Part shown: positions 6,688 to 12,546 of the stretch, in pieces
Numbering within the stretch: the first letter of the stretch is position 1
How the letters are laid out: each line of letters starts with the position of its first letter
Origin: JBFHES01 sp041584015
GTDB taxonomy: Bacteria; Bacteroidota; Bacteroidia; Bacteroidales; M50B96
Assembly (NCBI GenBank): GCA_041584015.1
Contig: JBFHES010000130.1
Span: 1-12,546, forward strand
Length of the DNA stretch: 12,546 nt
Reading direction: 5' to 3'
Position numbers and translations under genes: made by a program
The notes under the pieces: generated by a model
Databases searched by the model: none
Told to the model about the DNA's origin: nothing
The model's input: the letters and a program-made list of their open reading frames with translations, nothing else

Positions 6688-7290
6688 TTACTCAGACTTC
6701 TCTTCTTTTTTCTCTTCAGCTGGAGTTTCCTCAACTGGAGCTTCAGTTACAGGAGCTTCAGCAACTACTTCTTCACCTTCTGTTGCTTCTGCTACTTCTT
6801 CGCCTTCTGCAGCTTCTTCTTCACCTGCCAGCTCTGAATTCTTAGCAGCTAATGCAGCAGCTCTTTCTTCTTTAATTTTAGTTTCAGCAGCTAATTTCTT
6901 CTTCTGAGCTTTTGTCTTCTCATCTTGAAGATTATCAACATTTGCTTGAATTTTCTTGGCCTTTTCTTCTAACCAATCATTGAACTTTTCTTTAGCAACT
7001 TCTTCTGTAAAAGCGCCTTTCTTAACACCGCCCAACAAGTGGTTCATGTGAAGAACACCTTTGTAGCCTAAAATTGCTCTAACCGTATCGGTAGGTTGAG
7101 CTCCTTTTTGCAGCCATTCTAGTGTTTTGTCAAAATCAAGTTCAATAGTAGCCGGATTCGTATTTGGATTATAAGAACCCACTCGCTCAATGAACTTACC
7201 ATCTCGTGGTGCCCTGCCGTCTGCGATCACAATGTGGTAGAAAGGCTTACGCTTTCTTCCGTGACGTGCTAACCTGATTTTAGTTGGCAT
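6688..7290 (-). CDS. rpsP: 30S ribosomal protein S16 with long C-terminal extension
   Basis: Residues 1 to about 85 are a canonical S16 (MPTKIRLARHGRKRKPFY start, IADGRAPRDGKFIERVGSYNP at 22-42, QPTDTVRAIL at 65-74), a component of the 30S body needed for assembly. The protein is 200 residues, more than twice the 80-90 of E. coli S16. The extra part has a charged, probably helical segment (about 95-155, rich in Lys, Glu and Ala) and an acidic low-complexity tail (about 153-200) made of Glu, Ala, Val and Pro with imperfect EGEEV repeats. Extended S16 proteins of this kind are common in Bacteroidota, so this is a lineage trait, not a fusion artefact. ATG 7290 starts directly at the conserved N-terminus. 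A good -7 box lies 56 bp upstream and an intrinsic terminator follows the stop. Confidence 0.97.
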   Translation of the reverse strand: MPTKIRLARHGRKRKPFYHIVIADGRAPRDGKFIERVGSYNPNTNPATIELDFDKTLEWLQKGAQPTDTVRAILGYKGVLHMNHLLGGVKKGAFTEEVAKEKFNDWLEEKAKKIQANVDNLQDEKTKAQKKKLAAETKIKEERAAALAAKNSELAGEEEAAEGEEVAEATEGEEVVAEAPVTEAPVEETPAEEKKEEKSE

Positions 7291-7326
7291 AATACTTCTT
7301 GTTTAACAACTTAATGTTTATTATTC

Positions 7327-7340
7327 CCAAAATATTTTGG
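7327..7340. repeat. 14-bp perfect palindrome in the rpsP leader
   Basis: CCAAAATATTTTGG is a perfect palindrome located where the rpsP transcript would begin, 6 bp downstream of the -7 box. It could be an operator, a 5'-end RNA pairing element, or chance in AT-rich DNA. Confidence 0.45.
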
Positions 7341-7345
7341 TGCGG

Positions 7346-7353
7346 CAAAGATA
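7346..7353 (-). promoter_or_regulatory. -7 box of the rpsP promoter
   Basis: The minus strand reads TATCTTTG, an exact TAnnTTTG match, followed by CCGC. The start site would be near 7339, giving a leader of about 49 bases. TTTG at 7368-7371 is a possible -33 element but the spacing is short. Confidence 0.6.
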
Positions 7354-7431
7354 ATATAATTTTCAAACAAAACACATAGTTTAACTGCATTGAATATTAA
7401 GTATTAAGACAGTTATTAACAAGTCCTCATC

Positions 7432-8241
7432 CTAGTTAAAAAACCAAGTGTACTTGCCTAAAGGATGCAGCATTGCTACTGTGTTTGCTCCCGCCTTTTT
7501 CACCTGATAGTTGCGCGATTCAAAATGATCAATACAGGCGGCGTACTCATCAACAGATAAATGTGTGCTTTCGAAGCAAACCATTTTTGGTTTACTTTCC
7601 TCAATTTTAAAAAGCTTCACCACTTCAAAATCAAAACCCTCCGCATCAATCTGCAATAAATGCAATGTTTCAATCTGATGGTTTTTCATTATTGAGGCCG
7701 GACTCACAACTTCTACCCGTTCACTAATAATATGTTTTGATGGATCGGTAGGAATATCGATTCCCTCTTTGCCTGCCTGCTTTAATACATGCCCCGATTC
7801 AAATGCACTCTCTAAATGACTTTTGTTGAAACTTGCTAAGCCGGTTGCCCACCTCGCCTCGCTAAAGCCTATTTTGTAAAGATGCGTTTCCCCATCAACT
7901 TCGCCTAATGCGCTATTCAAAGTAACAATTTGTTTATCTCTTGAATACAATGGCTGCAATTTCTCTTTAAACACCTTGCTCTGTGGCTCCAGTAAAACAC
8001 CCTTCCATTTATCGCGCTTAATAAATTTATGAATAGGATCATGTGTAATACCGTCATTCGCCCCTATTTGAACAACGGTAAAATCATCTTTATGATGTTT
8101 CGAAAACATGTCAAGCAAATGAGAAAGCGATCCCTCTTTAGGTTTATAGAAATATTTGTAGAACCCAATAAAAAAGAAGCTATTCGATGCACTAAGCTTA
8201 AATCGAAGTTGCTTCATTAAAAATTTGATTTGTTTCTTCAT
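7432..8241 (-). CDS. FkbM-family SAM-dependent methyltransferase
   Basis: This 269-residue protein has the class I methyltransferase fold in its FkbM form. The SAM-binding motif I is VVQIGANDG at residues 56-64, the acidic end of the next strand is LLEP at 83-86, and the central motif is LLQIDAEGFDFEVV at 195-208, where FkbM proteins have the conserved D-x-E-G. The CFEST strand at 222-226 and a C-terminal beta hairpin complete the domain. The N-terminal 40 residues are basic and aromatic, without a clear membrane helix. Family members O-methylate sugars, lipids or small molecules, often in surface glycan or natural-product loci; here no glycosyltransferase gene adjoins, so the acceptor is unknown. 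The gene stands alone: 141 bp to rpsP downstream and 114 bp to the permease upstream, all on one strand. ATG 8241 is the only reasonable start. Confidence 0.88.
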   Translation of the reverse strand: MKKQIKFLMKQLRFKLSASNSFFFIGFYKYFYKPKEGSLSHLLDMFSKHHKDDFTVVQIGANDGITHDPIHKFIKRDKWKGVLLEPQSKVFKEKLQPLYSRDKQIVTLNSALGEVDGETHLYKIGFSEARWATGLASFNKSHLESAFESGHVLKQAGKEGIDIPTDPSKHIISERVEVVSPASIMKNHQIETLHLLQIDAEGFDFEVVKLFKIEESKPKMVCFESTHLSVDEYAACIDHFESRNYQVKKAGANTVAMLHPLGKYTWFFN

Positions 8242-8302
8242 AAATGCTTAATTAATCCTGCAAGATAAATGTGCAAAATCGGTATTAACTAAAATTAAGC
8301 GG

Positions 8303-8310
8303 CGAAGATA
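8303..8310 (-). promoter_or_regulatory. Possible -7 box for the FkbM gene, one mismatch
   Basis: The minus strand reads TATCTTCG followed by CCGC, nearly identical to the rpsP box and its flank (TATCTTTG, CCGC) but with C for T at one consensus position. It would give a leader of about 55 bases. Weak on its own. Confidence 0.28.
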
Positions 8311-8355
8311 ATGTTATTTGTTTTGATGCATAATTTAATACTTACCTACAACGGA

Positions 8356-9375
8356 TTAAAGCAGGTTTAAACAATCAGCACAATAAGTAAATAACAAGGA
8401 GAAACAAAATGCGAGTATCGGAGCAATAAGCCACATAACGAAAAATTTATTTACCGCAGTTTTCCGAAAGATATTCCTAAAGCCTAGTTTGGCAACTCCT
8501 ATCCCAAGGATTGCTGCAACATTTAACTGCACAAGTGAGGTAGGAATTCCTCTTATTAATGAAGCAGCCAGTAATATACTAGCTGATACAAAAGCAATTA
8601 TCACGGCTTCTGTTTTGCCAAACAGGACGATCTCCTTCCCTGTATTTCTCAACACTTTGTTTCCAAATACTGAGCTTCCTATTCCGAAGCTTGGAGCCAC
8701 AATTAATGTTGCCAGAATTAAAATCTTAACACTGTGCTTGCTGGCAATCTCTAATTCATTAGCAGCCATACTGCTTAATGGCCCGGTAGCATTCGCAACA
8801 TTATTTGCACCTATGGAAAAAGCCACATACATCGACATAATAACTACCAAAGCATCTATAACTTTACCACTCCTGAAGATTTTAAAACGATGATAAACTT
8901 TTCCTCGCAATGGTTGATAAATGAACTTTCCGGCCATGAGTGCAAGAAAAAAGGAAACCAAAGGTGTTACAAACCAGGTTGGAAGAATCTCAACAAAAAG
9001 CTTCTGTTCATTTAAGGAATGAAAATAGATGGCAGGTGCAATTACGGCAAGAACAGTAGCCTGACTGGTTGATTGCGGAATACCGCAAAGATTTGCCAAA
9101 AGTAAAGCCAATGCCACTGAGGCAAGAATTATTGATACAATTGTAAAACTCATCATATCAGCATCCAGTAAGCCCTTACCTATTGTTTTTGCAGTTTCCT
9201 TTCCTCCAATAATAGCTCCCAGAAATACCATTATACCAAACATGCCGGGAATTAAACTATGTTTTATGATATTAGCTCCAAAGGCAGCTGAAAAAGAAGG
9301 AGCCGTTCCGCTTCCTCCCATGTTGATTGCTAAAAATATGGCTATCACAAAGGGAATTATAAATGGCGTTAACAT
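8356..9375 (-). CDS. PiT-family anion permease, CysP-like (phosphate or sulfate)
   Basis: A 339-residue integral membrane protein with the duplicated PHO4/PiT fold. The two halves show matching motifs: NMGGSGTAPSFSAAFGA (18-34) and SIGANNVANATGPLSS (187-202), each followed later by a Gly-Ile-Pro helix-hairpin motif, GIPQSTSQATVLA (98-110) and GIPTSLVQLNVAA (276-288). About ten hydrophobic segments are visible. Automatic annotation would call it an inorganic phosphate transporter. The short length and the N-terminal NxGxSGxA pattern without the usual Asn-Asp are closer to what I recall of Bacillus CysP, a sulfate permease of this family; the second motif also has GANN where most phosphate carriers have GAND. 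Substrate therefore stays open. No phoU-like or cys gene is adjacent. The two-component regulator gene ends 128 bp upstream on the same strand. The only -7-like sequence (TACTTTTA, 9401-9408) has one mismatch. Confidence 0.8.
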   Translation of the reverse strand: MLTPFIIPFVIAIFLAINMGGSGTAPSFSAAFGANIIKHSLIPGMFGIMVFLGAIIGGKETAKTIGKGLLDADMMSFTIVSIILASVALALLLANLCGIPQSTSQATVLAVIAPAIYFHSLNEQKLFVEILPTWFVTPLVSFFLALMAGKFIYQPLRGKVYHRFKIFRSGKVIDALVVIMSMYVAFSIGANNVANATGPLSSMAANELEIASKHSVKILILATLIVAPSFGIGSSVFGNKVLRNTGKEIVLFGKTEAVIIAFVSASILLAASLIRGIPTSLVQLNVAAILGIGVAKLGFRNIFRKTAVNKFFVMWLIAPILAFCFSLLFTYCADCLNLL

Positions 9376-9432
9376 AACTTTACTTTTAATCGATAAGGAC
9401 TAAAAGTACTGCTTCATCTTTGAACACATCTG

Positions 9433-9470
9433 AGCTTAAGAACGGGTATTTACGTATGCGTTTTTAAGCT
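9433..9470. repeat. Long inverted repeat upstream of the permease gene
   Basis: Arms AGCTTAAGAACG (9433-9444) and CGTTTTTAAGCT (9459-9470) pair over 12 positions with one non-Watson-Crick step around a 14-base centre that contains the palindrome TACGTA (9451-9456). No T-run follows on either strand, so it is not a typical intrinsic terminator. It may be a weak terminator after the regulator gene or a protein-binding site in the permease control region. Confidence 0.5.
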
Positions 9471-9503
9471 TAGGACCAAATTATAGACGATACGTCTTAG
9501 CAC

Positions 9504-10145
9504 TTACACCTCAAAAATCCCATGCTTTATTGCATAAACAACCAAGCCTGCTGTATTTTTTGATTGTGTTTTAAGAAGAATATTTTCACGATGTTTATCA
9601 ACGGTTCGTTTGCTAATAAATAACAAATCTGCAATCTCGTTGTTGGAGAACCCCTTACAGATATTATAAAGAATCTCTATCTCGCGCTCTGTAAGCTCTG
9701 AGTTTTTATATGATCGCTTGTGATTAATCTTTCGAATGATGGCCTCAAGTATCTCGGAAGAGAAATAATTTCGGCCTGCACATACTTCATTAATAGCTCG
9801 ATAAACACTCTCGAACTTTGAATTCTTAAGCAGAAATCCTTTCGCACCGGCATCAATCATCTCGGAATAATAATTTTCATTACTGTGCATGGACAAAGCA
9901 ATGACCTTTGATTCAGGTGCTATTTTAAAAAGCTCGCGAGTTGTTTCTACCCCATTCATTAATGGCATTTCAATATCCATTAAAACAATATCTGGTTCCA
10001 CTTCAATAACCCTGGTAAGAAAATCTGCTCCGTTTGAAGCTTCAAACACTTCGAATTGAGCATCGGAGTTGGTTAATAAAAAACTTAGGCCTTCTCTAAA
10101 AAGTGTATGGTCATCAACTAAGAATATCTTTAAATGCGGTTTCAT
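9504..10145 (-). CDS. LuxR/NarL-type response regulator
   Basis: A 213-residue two-domain regulator of standard size. The receiver domain (about 5-122) has Asp11 and Asp12 for metal binding, the phospho-acceptor Asp57 in VLMDIEMPLMNG, the switch Ser85 in ALSMHS and Lys107 in FLLKNSK, so phosphorylation chemistry should be intact. The output domain (about 150-211) is a LuxR-type helix-turn-helix: LTEREIEILYNICKGFSNNEIA, then ISKRTVDKHRENILLKT with the recognition helix around 178-190. It should bind DNA as a dimer after phosphorylation. The ATG overlaps the kinase stop (ATGA), the classic coupled arrangement, so the upstream kinase is its likely partner. The anion permease gene 128 bp downstream on the same strand is a possible target or cotranscribed member; that is inference from position only. 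Confidence 0.95.
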   Translation of the reverse strand: MKPHLKIFLVDDHTLFREGLSFLLTNSDAQFEVFEASNGADFLTRVIEVEPDIVLMDIEMPLMNGVETTRELFKIAPESKVIALSMHSNENYYSEMIDAGAKGFLLKNSKFESVYRAINEVCAGRNYFSSEILEAIIRKINHKRSYKNSELTEREIEILYNICKGFSNNEIADLLFISKRTVDKHRENILLKTQSKNTAGLVVYAIKHGIFEV

Positions 10146-11077
10146 ATTGGTAAAATTATCTTCATAAAAAAACCTTTATTAATACCTGTGTGCTGTTCAA
10201 TTGATCCGTCTAGCGATTTAACGCGCGATTGGATATTCGCCAATCCTAAACCATTAACGATTTTTGCTTCTTCATCAAAACCAACTCCATTGTCCGTATA
10301 AATCATTTCAATAATCATGTTTCTGCTAAATAAATAAACTTCTACTCTGGAGGCCTTTGCATACTTAAGTGTATTTGTAAAAAGTTCTCCAATGATGCGA
10401 TAAAGCACTAGTTCTATTTTAATATCAAATCGTTTTCCCTCAAAATCAGAGGCATAAAAAACTTCTGGTTTAGTCTTAGCAATAATTGAATCGGCAAATG
10501 TTTTTACGGCCTTCTCTAAACCATATCGCTCTAACAAATGTGGGCTTAGCTGATTGGATATTTCCTTAACGGAAATGATGGCATTGTCAGCAGCATACTC
10601 CGCTTTTTCAACAATGGTTCGGTTTTTCAAATCAATTACATTCTTATCGATGGCAGAAATGGCCATTTTAATAGATGACAGAATTGGACCTAATCCATCA
10701 TGAAGTTCATTAGCAAAGCGTTTCCTCTCGATTTCTTCCGTCTGTATAATAGCGGATAAAACTTTGGCTTCGTTCTCCTTTCGAACCTGCTCCAGCTGGT
10801 TCTGAATTGTAAATATTTGACGAATATAAAATGAAGCTATAAACATGATCATTGAAATCACAACGGCAATCCATGCATTCAGCACGGCCATTGTTCCAAA
10901 CTGATCGCTAGTTAAATAAATAAGTTCGCTAAGACGACGAACCGCCATGAGTAAAAAACCTACAGAAATGAGTATCCAGGAAACAATAAACCGGGTTTTC
11001 TGCACCAGACTTATCGTTATGATGAAAGCTCCAAACTGCAGCACTACCGAAACGATAAGAGCAATTTGTATAAGCAT
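10142..11077 (-). CDS. Membrane histidine kinase, NarL-partner (HisKA_3) type
   Basis: This 311-residue kinase has three visible membrane helices at the N-terminus (about 2-26, 31-48, 64-88) with only short loops and no periplasmic or PAS sensor domain. A short coiled coil (about 92-118) leads into the HisKA_3 dimerisation domain: ERKRFANELHDGLGPILSSIK, with phospho-acceptor His126. The ATPase domain (about 215-311) has the N box ELFTNTLKYAKAS (from 231), the G1 box DNGVGF at 262-267 and GLGLANI at 276-282. The compact membrane part is reminiscent of kinases that sense membrane state (DesK, LiaS), but the stimulus is unknown. The longest frame opens at TTG 11083; I prefer ATG 11077, which leaves helix 1 at the very N-terminus. 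The stop overlaps the regulator start. A leader of about 150 bp with inverted repeats lies upstream. Confidence 0.93.
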   Translation of the reverse strand: MLIQIALIVSVVLQFGAFIITISLVQKTRFIVSWILISVGFLLMAVRRLSELIYLTSDQFGTMAVLNAWIAVVISMIMFIASFYIRQIFTIQNQLEQVRKENEAKVLSAIIQTEEIERKRFANELHDGLGPILSSIKMAISAIDKNVIDLKNRTIVEKAEYAADNAIISVKEISNQLSPHLLERYGLEKAVKTFADSIIAKTKPEVFYASDFEGKRFDIKIELVLYRIIGELFTNTLKYAKASRVEVYLFSRNMIIEMIYTDNGVGFDEEAKIVNGLGLANIQSRVKSLDGSIEQHTGINKGFFMKIILPI

Positions 11078-11285
11078 ATACAATATTAGAAAATATGAAT
11101 GAGCTTTGACTACGTATTAATCCGTATTTTGAGTTTGAATGCTTCTAAACATACGTTGCCGTTTGGCTTGTCCCAATCTGGTTTTAAGCGGGGTCTCTCC
11201 AGGTATTACTAATCGGTTTAATCTCAAAAATACACAATTGGGAAAGACCCCTAAAACCTTTGAGACACCATTATTATAGTTGCAG
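11078..11285 (-). other. Intergenic leader of the two-component operon with competing inverted repeats
   Basis: No gene is visible here. On the transcribed (minus) strand the segment can form one long imperfect stem: 11190-11200 with 11241-11251 (10 pairs, one mismatch) extended by 11180-11186 with 11252-11258 (7 pairs) after a 3-base bulge, around a 40-base loop. Two other short pairings use overlapping bases: TCCCAAT 11171-11177 with ATTGGGA 11237-11243, and TCTCAAA 11222-11228 with TTTGAGA 11259-11265. TACGTA occurs at 11111-11116. No T-run follows the stem. It could be a weak terminator for the gene upstream, a leader structure or an operator region. Confidence 0.45.
11225..11232 (-). promoter_or_regulatory. 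Candidate -7 box for the kinase-regulator operon
   Basis: The minus strand reads TATTTTTG, an exact TAnnTTTG match, inside the loop of the large inverted repeat. TTTT at 11253-11256 lies 20 bases upstream where a -33 element would be. The leader would be about 140 bases. Moderate to weak support. Confidence 0.38.
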
Positions 11286-12359
11286 CTATCGTTTTATTAG
11301 ATTAATAAAAGGTAGATATACCCTACCATTTAAGAAGAAACCTTTACCTGCCAAACCTGGTCGGATACCTATCTCCATAGATGCGCCAAAGCTTACGGCT
11401 CTCCGCGTAAATAAATAATCGATACCGTACCTAAAGCCAAGCCGCGAAATACCAAATTGATTTTCTCCGTCGCCACTCACATCTATATCCTCGCCTAGTA
11501 ATACCAGATCATGTACATTAACAATAGGCGCAAATAGAAAGTCTACATAGTGAGATGTTGTTCGTTTAGCATGCTTGGTTCCATAGCCAGATACCTCAAC
11601 AGCTGAGTTTATGATTAAATCGGAACCAATACCAACAGACAGTGTGGCCATATTTACCGGAACCGCCCAACCAAGGCCATTTGTGCTAAACACCTCATTG
11701 CCGTCTATATCATATGCTCCATAAAGACTAAAAGTATATTTGTCGGTTTGCAGCATTTCCGATTCAAGCTCATCAGTAGACATTGTAGAATTATATAAAT
11801 TGATTCCTCCCCTTAAGCTATACAGCTTTCGAACTGTTAATGTAGGTTCGATAAAAGTAGTTGTTGTATAATTACCCGATCGTGATGAGCGCAAATTCAC
11901 CCTAACCGGTCGGATTTTCTCCTTATCAGAAAAAACGAGGTTCACTCCTAGGTCCAAACTTTTCGTGACTTTGAAATCCTGATCGGCAACATTATGCACC
12001 GGAATAAAAACAACAGCTGATCTGTAGCCCATATCAAAGTCTTCCGTTGATTTCTGAAAATTTGTAGTAAACTGCAGGTTCTTGTATAAACTTACCTTGG
12101 CTCCTGCGCCCCACCCCATATTTATATTAGCCAGATAAGCATCAACATAGAACGGGCAGAACCACGCTTGAACTCTATGATATTCAGTAGATGACTCTGA
12201 AATTTTATAATTTACAGATTGGGCGCTACTAATTGGGACTATAAACATCAGAAAAATAATTAGTAAAAAGCCCCGAATCAGCACATTCAATTTATTCTCA
12301 ACAGATTTAGATCTTACTCGAGGTTGATAGTTATCTAATTTACAATTTACCTGTTTCAT
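11286..12359 (-). CDS. Unrecognised exported protein, probably outer-membrane or periplasmic beta-rich
   Basis: I do not recognise a family. The 357-residue product has a polar 28-residue N-terminus, a hydrophobic stretch (about 29-42) and SSAQ at 44-47, where signal peptidase I would cut after Ala46. The unusually long n-region could mean a later start, such as the TTG giving LNVLIRG, but ATG 12359 fits the -7 box placed 24 bp upstream. The mature part has many short alternating segments with glycines and aromatics (for example WGAGAKVSLYKNLQF and FGASMEIGIRPGLAGKGFFLNG), as in small outer-membrane barrels, with one acidic loop (EDIDVSGDGEN). There is no lipoprotein Cys and no T9SS C-terminal domain. 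It lies upstream of the two-component genes on the same strand with a 208-bp structured gap, so cotranscription is doubtful. Export is fairly sure; the barrel is inference. Confidence 0.7.
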   Translation of the reverse strand: MKQVNCKLDNYQPRVRSKSVENKLNVLIRGFLLIIFLMFIVPISSAQSVNYKISESSTEYHRVQAWFCPFYVDAYLANINMGWGAGAKVSLYKNLQFTTNFQKSTEDFDMGYRSAVVFIPVHNVADQDFKVTKSLDLGVNLVFSDKEKIRPVRVNLRSSRSGNYTTTTFIEPTLTVRKLYSLRGGINLYNSTMSTDELESEMLQTDKYTFSLYGAYDIDGNEVFSTNGLGWAVPVNMATLSVGIGSDLIINSAVEVSGYGTKHAKRTTSHYVDFLFAPIVNVHDLVLLGEDIDVSGDGENQFGISRLGFRYGIDYLFTRRAVSFGASMEIGIRPGLAGKGFFLNGRVYLPFINLIKR

Positions 12360-12382
12360 ATTTTTGAGACTTAGTTATGAAA

Positions 12383-12390
12383 CAAATTTA
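12383..12390 (-). promoter_or_regulatory. Candidate -7 box for the exported-protein gene
   Basis: The minus strand reads TAAATTTG, an exact TAnnTTTG match, giving a start site near 12376 and a leader of roughly 17 bases before ATG 12359. No good -33 TTG is visible, which would suit an activator-dependent promoter. Confidence 0.45.
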
Positions 12391-12422
12391 GCTTTGTATA
12401 ATACCACATCATATAGAGTATT

Positions 12423-12454
12423 AACCTTAATCCGCTACGTGATGTACCTTAATC
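12423..12454. promoter_or_regulatory. 9-bp direct repeat pair, two helical turns apart (possible LytTR-type operator)
   Basis: ACCTTAATC occurs exactly twice, at 12424-12432 and 12446-12454, with starts 22 bp apart and a 13-bp spacer. That same-face spacing is the geometry of LytTR-regulator sites. The 9-mers beginning one base earlier (AACCTTAAT and TACCTTAAT) match the LytTR consensus I recall at 8 of 9 positions. The pair lies about 45-75 bp upstream of the predicted transcription start, an activator position. Confidence 0.4.
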
Positions 12455-12546
12455 GATCACACAAGTCAGGATTTTGAATTTTCAAGTACGATAAAACAGC
12501 ATAGTTTTTCGCATGATATTAAAACATTTTAGACACGGATAATCTC

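Larger units (their letters stand above)
12360..12546. other. Upstream region of the exported-protein gene, no gene seen
   Basis: These 187 bases to the window edge hold no ORF of note on either strand and no tRNA-like fold that I could see. They carry the -7 box and the direct-repeat pair listed separately. The rest is AT-rich and featureless to my reading. Confidence 0.6.

Noticed and set aside
6740..6830. Possible microsatellite or tandem-repeat locus
   Set aside because: The periodicity follows from repeated Glu/Ala/Val codons of the S16 tail in the coding frame; no separate element is needed.
6674..6907. Serine/alanine-rich ORF on the plus strand
   Set aside because: It is the antisense reading of the low-complexity rpsP tail and overlaps the terminator region; no independent support.
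8489..8893. 134-codon ORF on the plus strand
   Set aside because: It lies wholly antisense to the permease gene, whose motifs are intact; its translation shows no domain.
9401..9408. TACTTTTA as the permease -7 box
   Set aside because: One mismatch at the final consensus base and no -33 element; mentioned only in the permease entry.
1..12546. CRISPR arrays, insertion sequences, tRNA or rRNA genes, toxin-antitoxin or defence modules
   Set aside because: No regularly spaced repeats, transposase motifs, tRNA-like folds or defence-type domains were seen on either strand.

Overview
The window (about 12.5 kb, AT-rich) comes from a member of the Bacteroidota. The evidence is a gliding/type IX secretion SprA homologue at the left edge, a ribosomal protein S16 with the long acidic C-terminal tail common in this phylum, start codons without recognisable Shine-Dalgarno sequences, and several upstream matches to the Bacteroidota sigma-A -7 element TAnnTTTG. 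I cannot place it below phylum with confidence.

Layout, left to right. Positions 2-928 hold the 3' end of a sprA-like gene that enters from outside the window and stops about where family members continue into their large C-terminal half. A YjbQ-family gene follows (954-1364, +). It converges on a two-gene minus-strand unit, an SLC45/sucrose-type MFS transporter followed by a ProXp-ala/PrdX-like trans-editing deacylase (3303 down to 1378). Divergent from it lie a 72-residue membrane-anchored zinc ribbon (3478-3696, +), a 624-residue membrane-bound nucleotide-sugar dehydratase/epimerase of the CapD/WbpM type (3762-5636, +) and an overlapping hotdog thioesterase (5626-6081, +).

The rest is on the minus strand: rpsP (7290-6688) and rimM (6617-6078), separated by a clear intrinsic terminator; an FkbM-type methyltransferase (8241-7432); a PiT-family anion permease resembling CysP (9375-8356); a NarL-type two-component pair (kinase 11077-10142, regulator 10145-9504, ATGA overlap); and an unrecognised exported, probably beta-rich protein (12359-11286).

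Most of the window is chromosomal housekeeping and envelope biology: surface secretion, sugar-nucleotide modification, lipid or acyl-CoA handling, ribosome maturation, tRNA quality control and anion uptake. I see no mobile element, CRISPR array, rRNA or tRNA. No gene-free stretch exceeds 300 bases; the two longest (about 208 bp left of the exported-protein gene and 187 bp at the right edge) carry structured or repeated sequence described below. I found no clearly new multi-gene system. The items most worth following are the abruptly ending sprA, the structured leader before the two-component operon, a LytTR-like direct-repeat pair upstream of the exported-protein gene, and the CysP-like permease next to the two-component genes.
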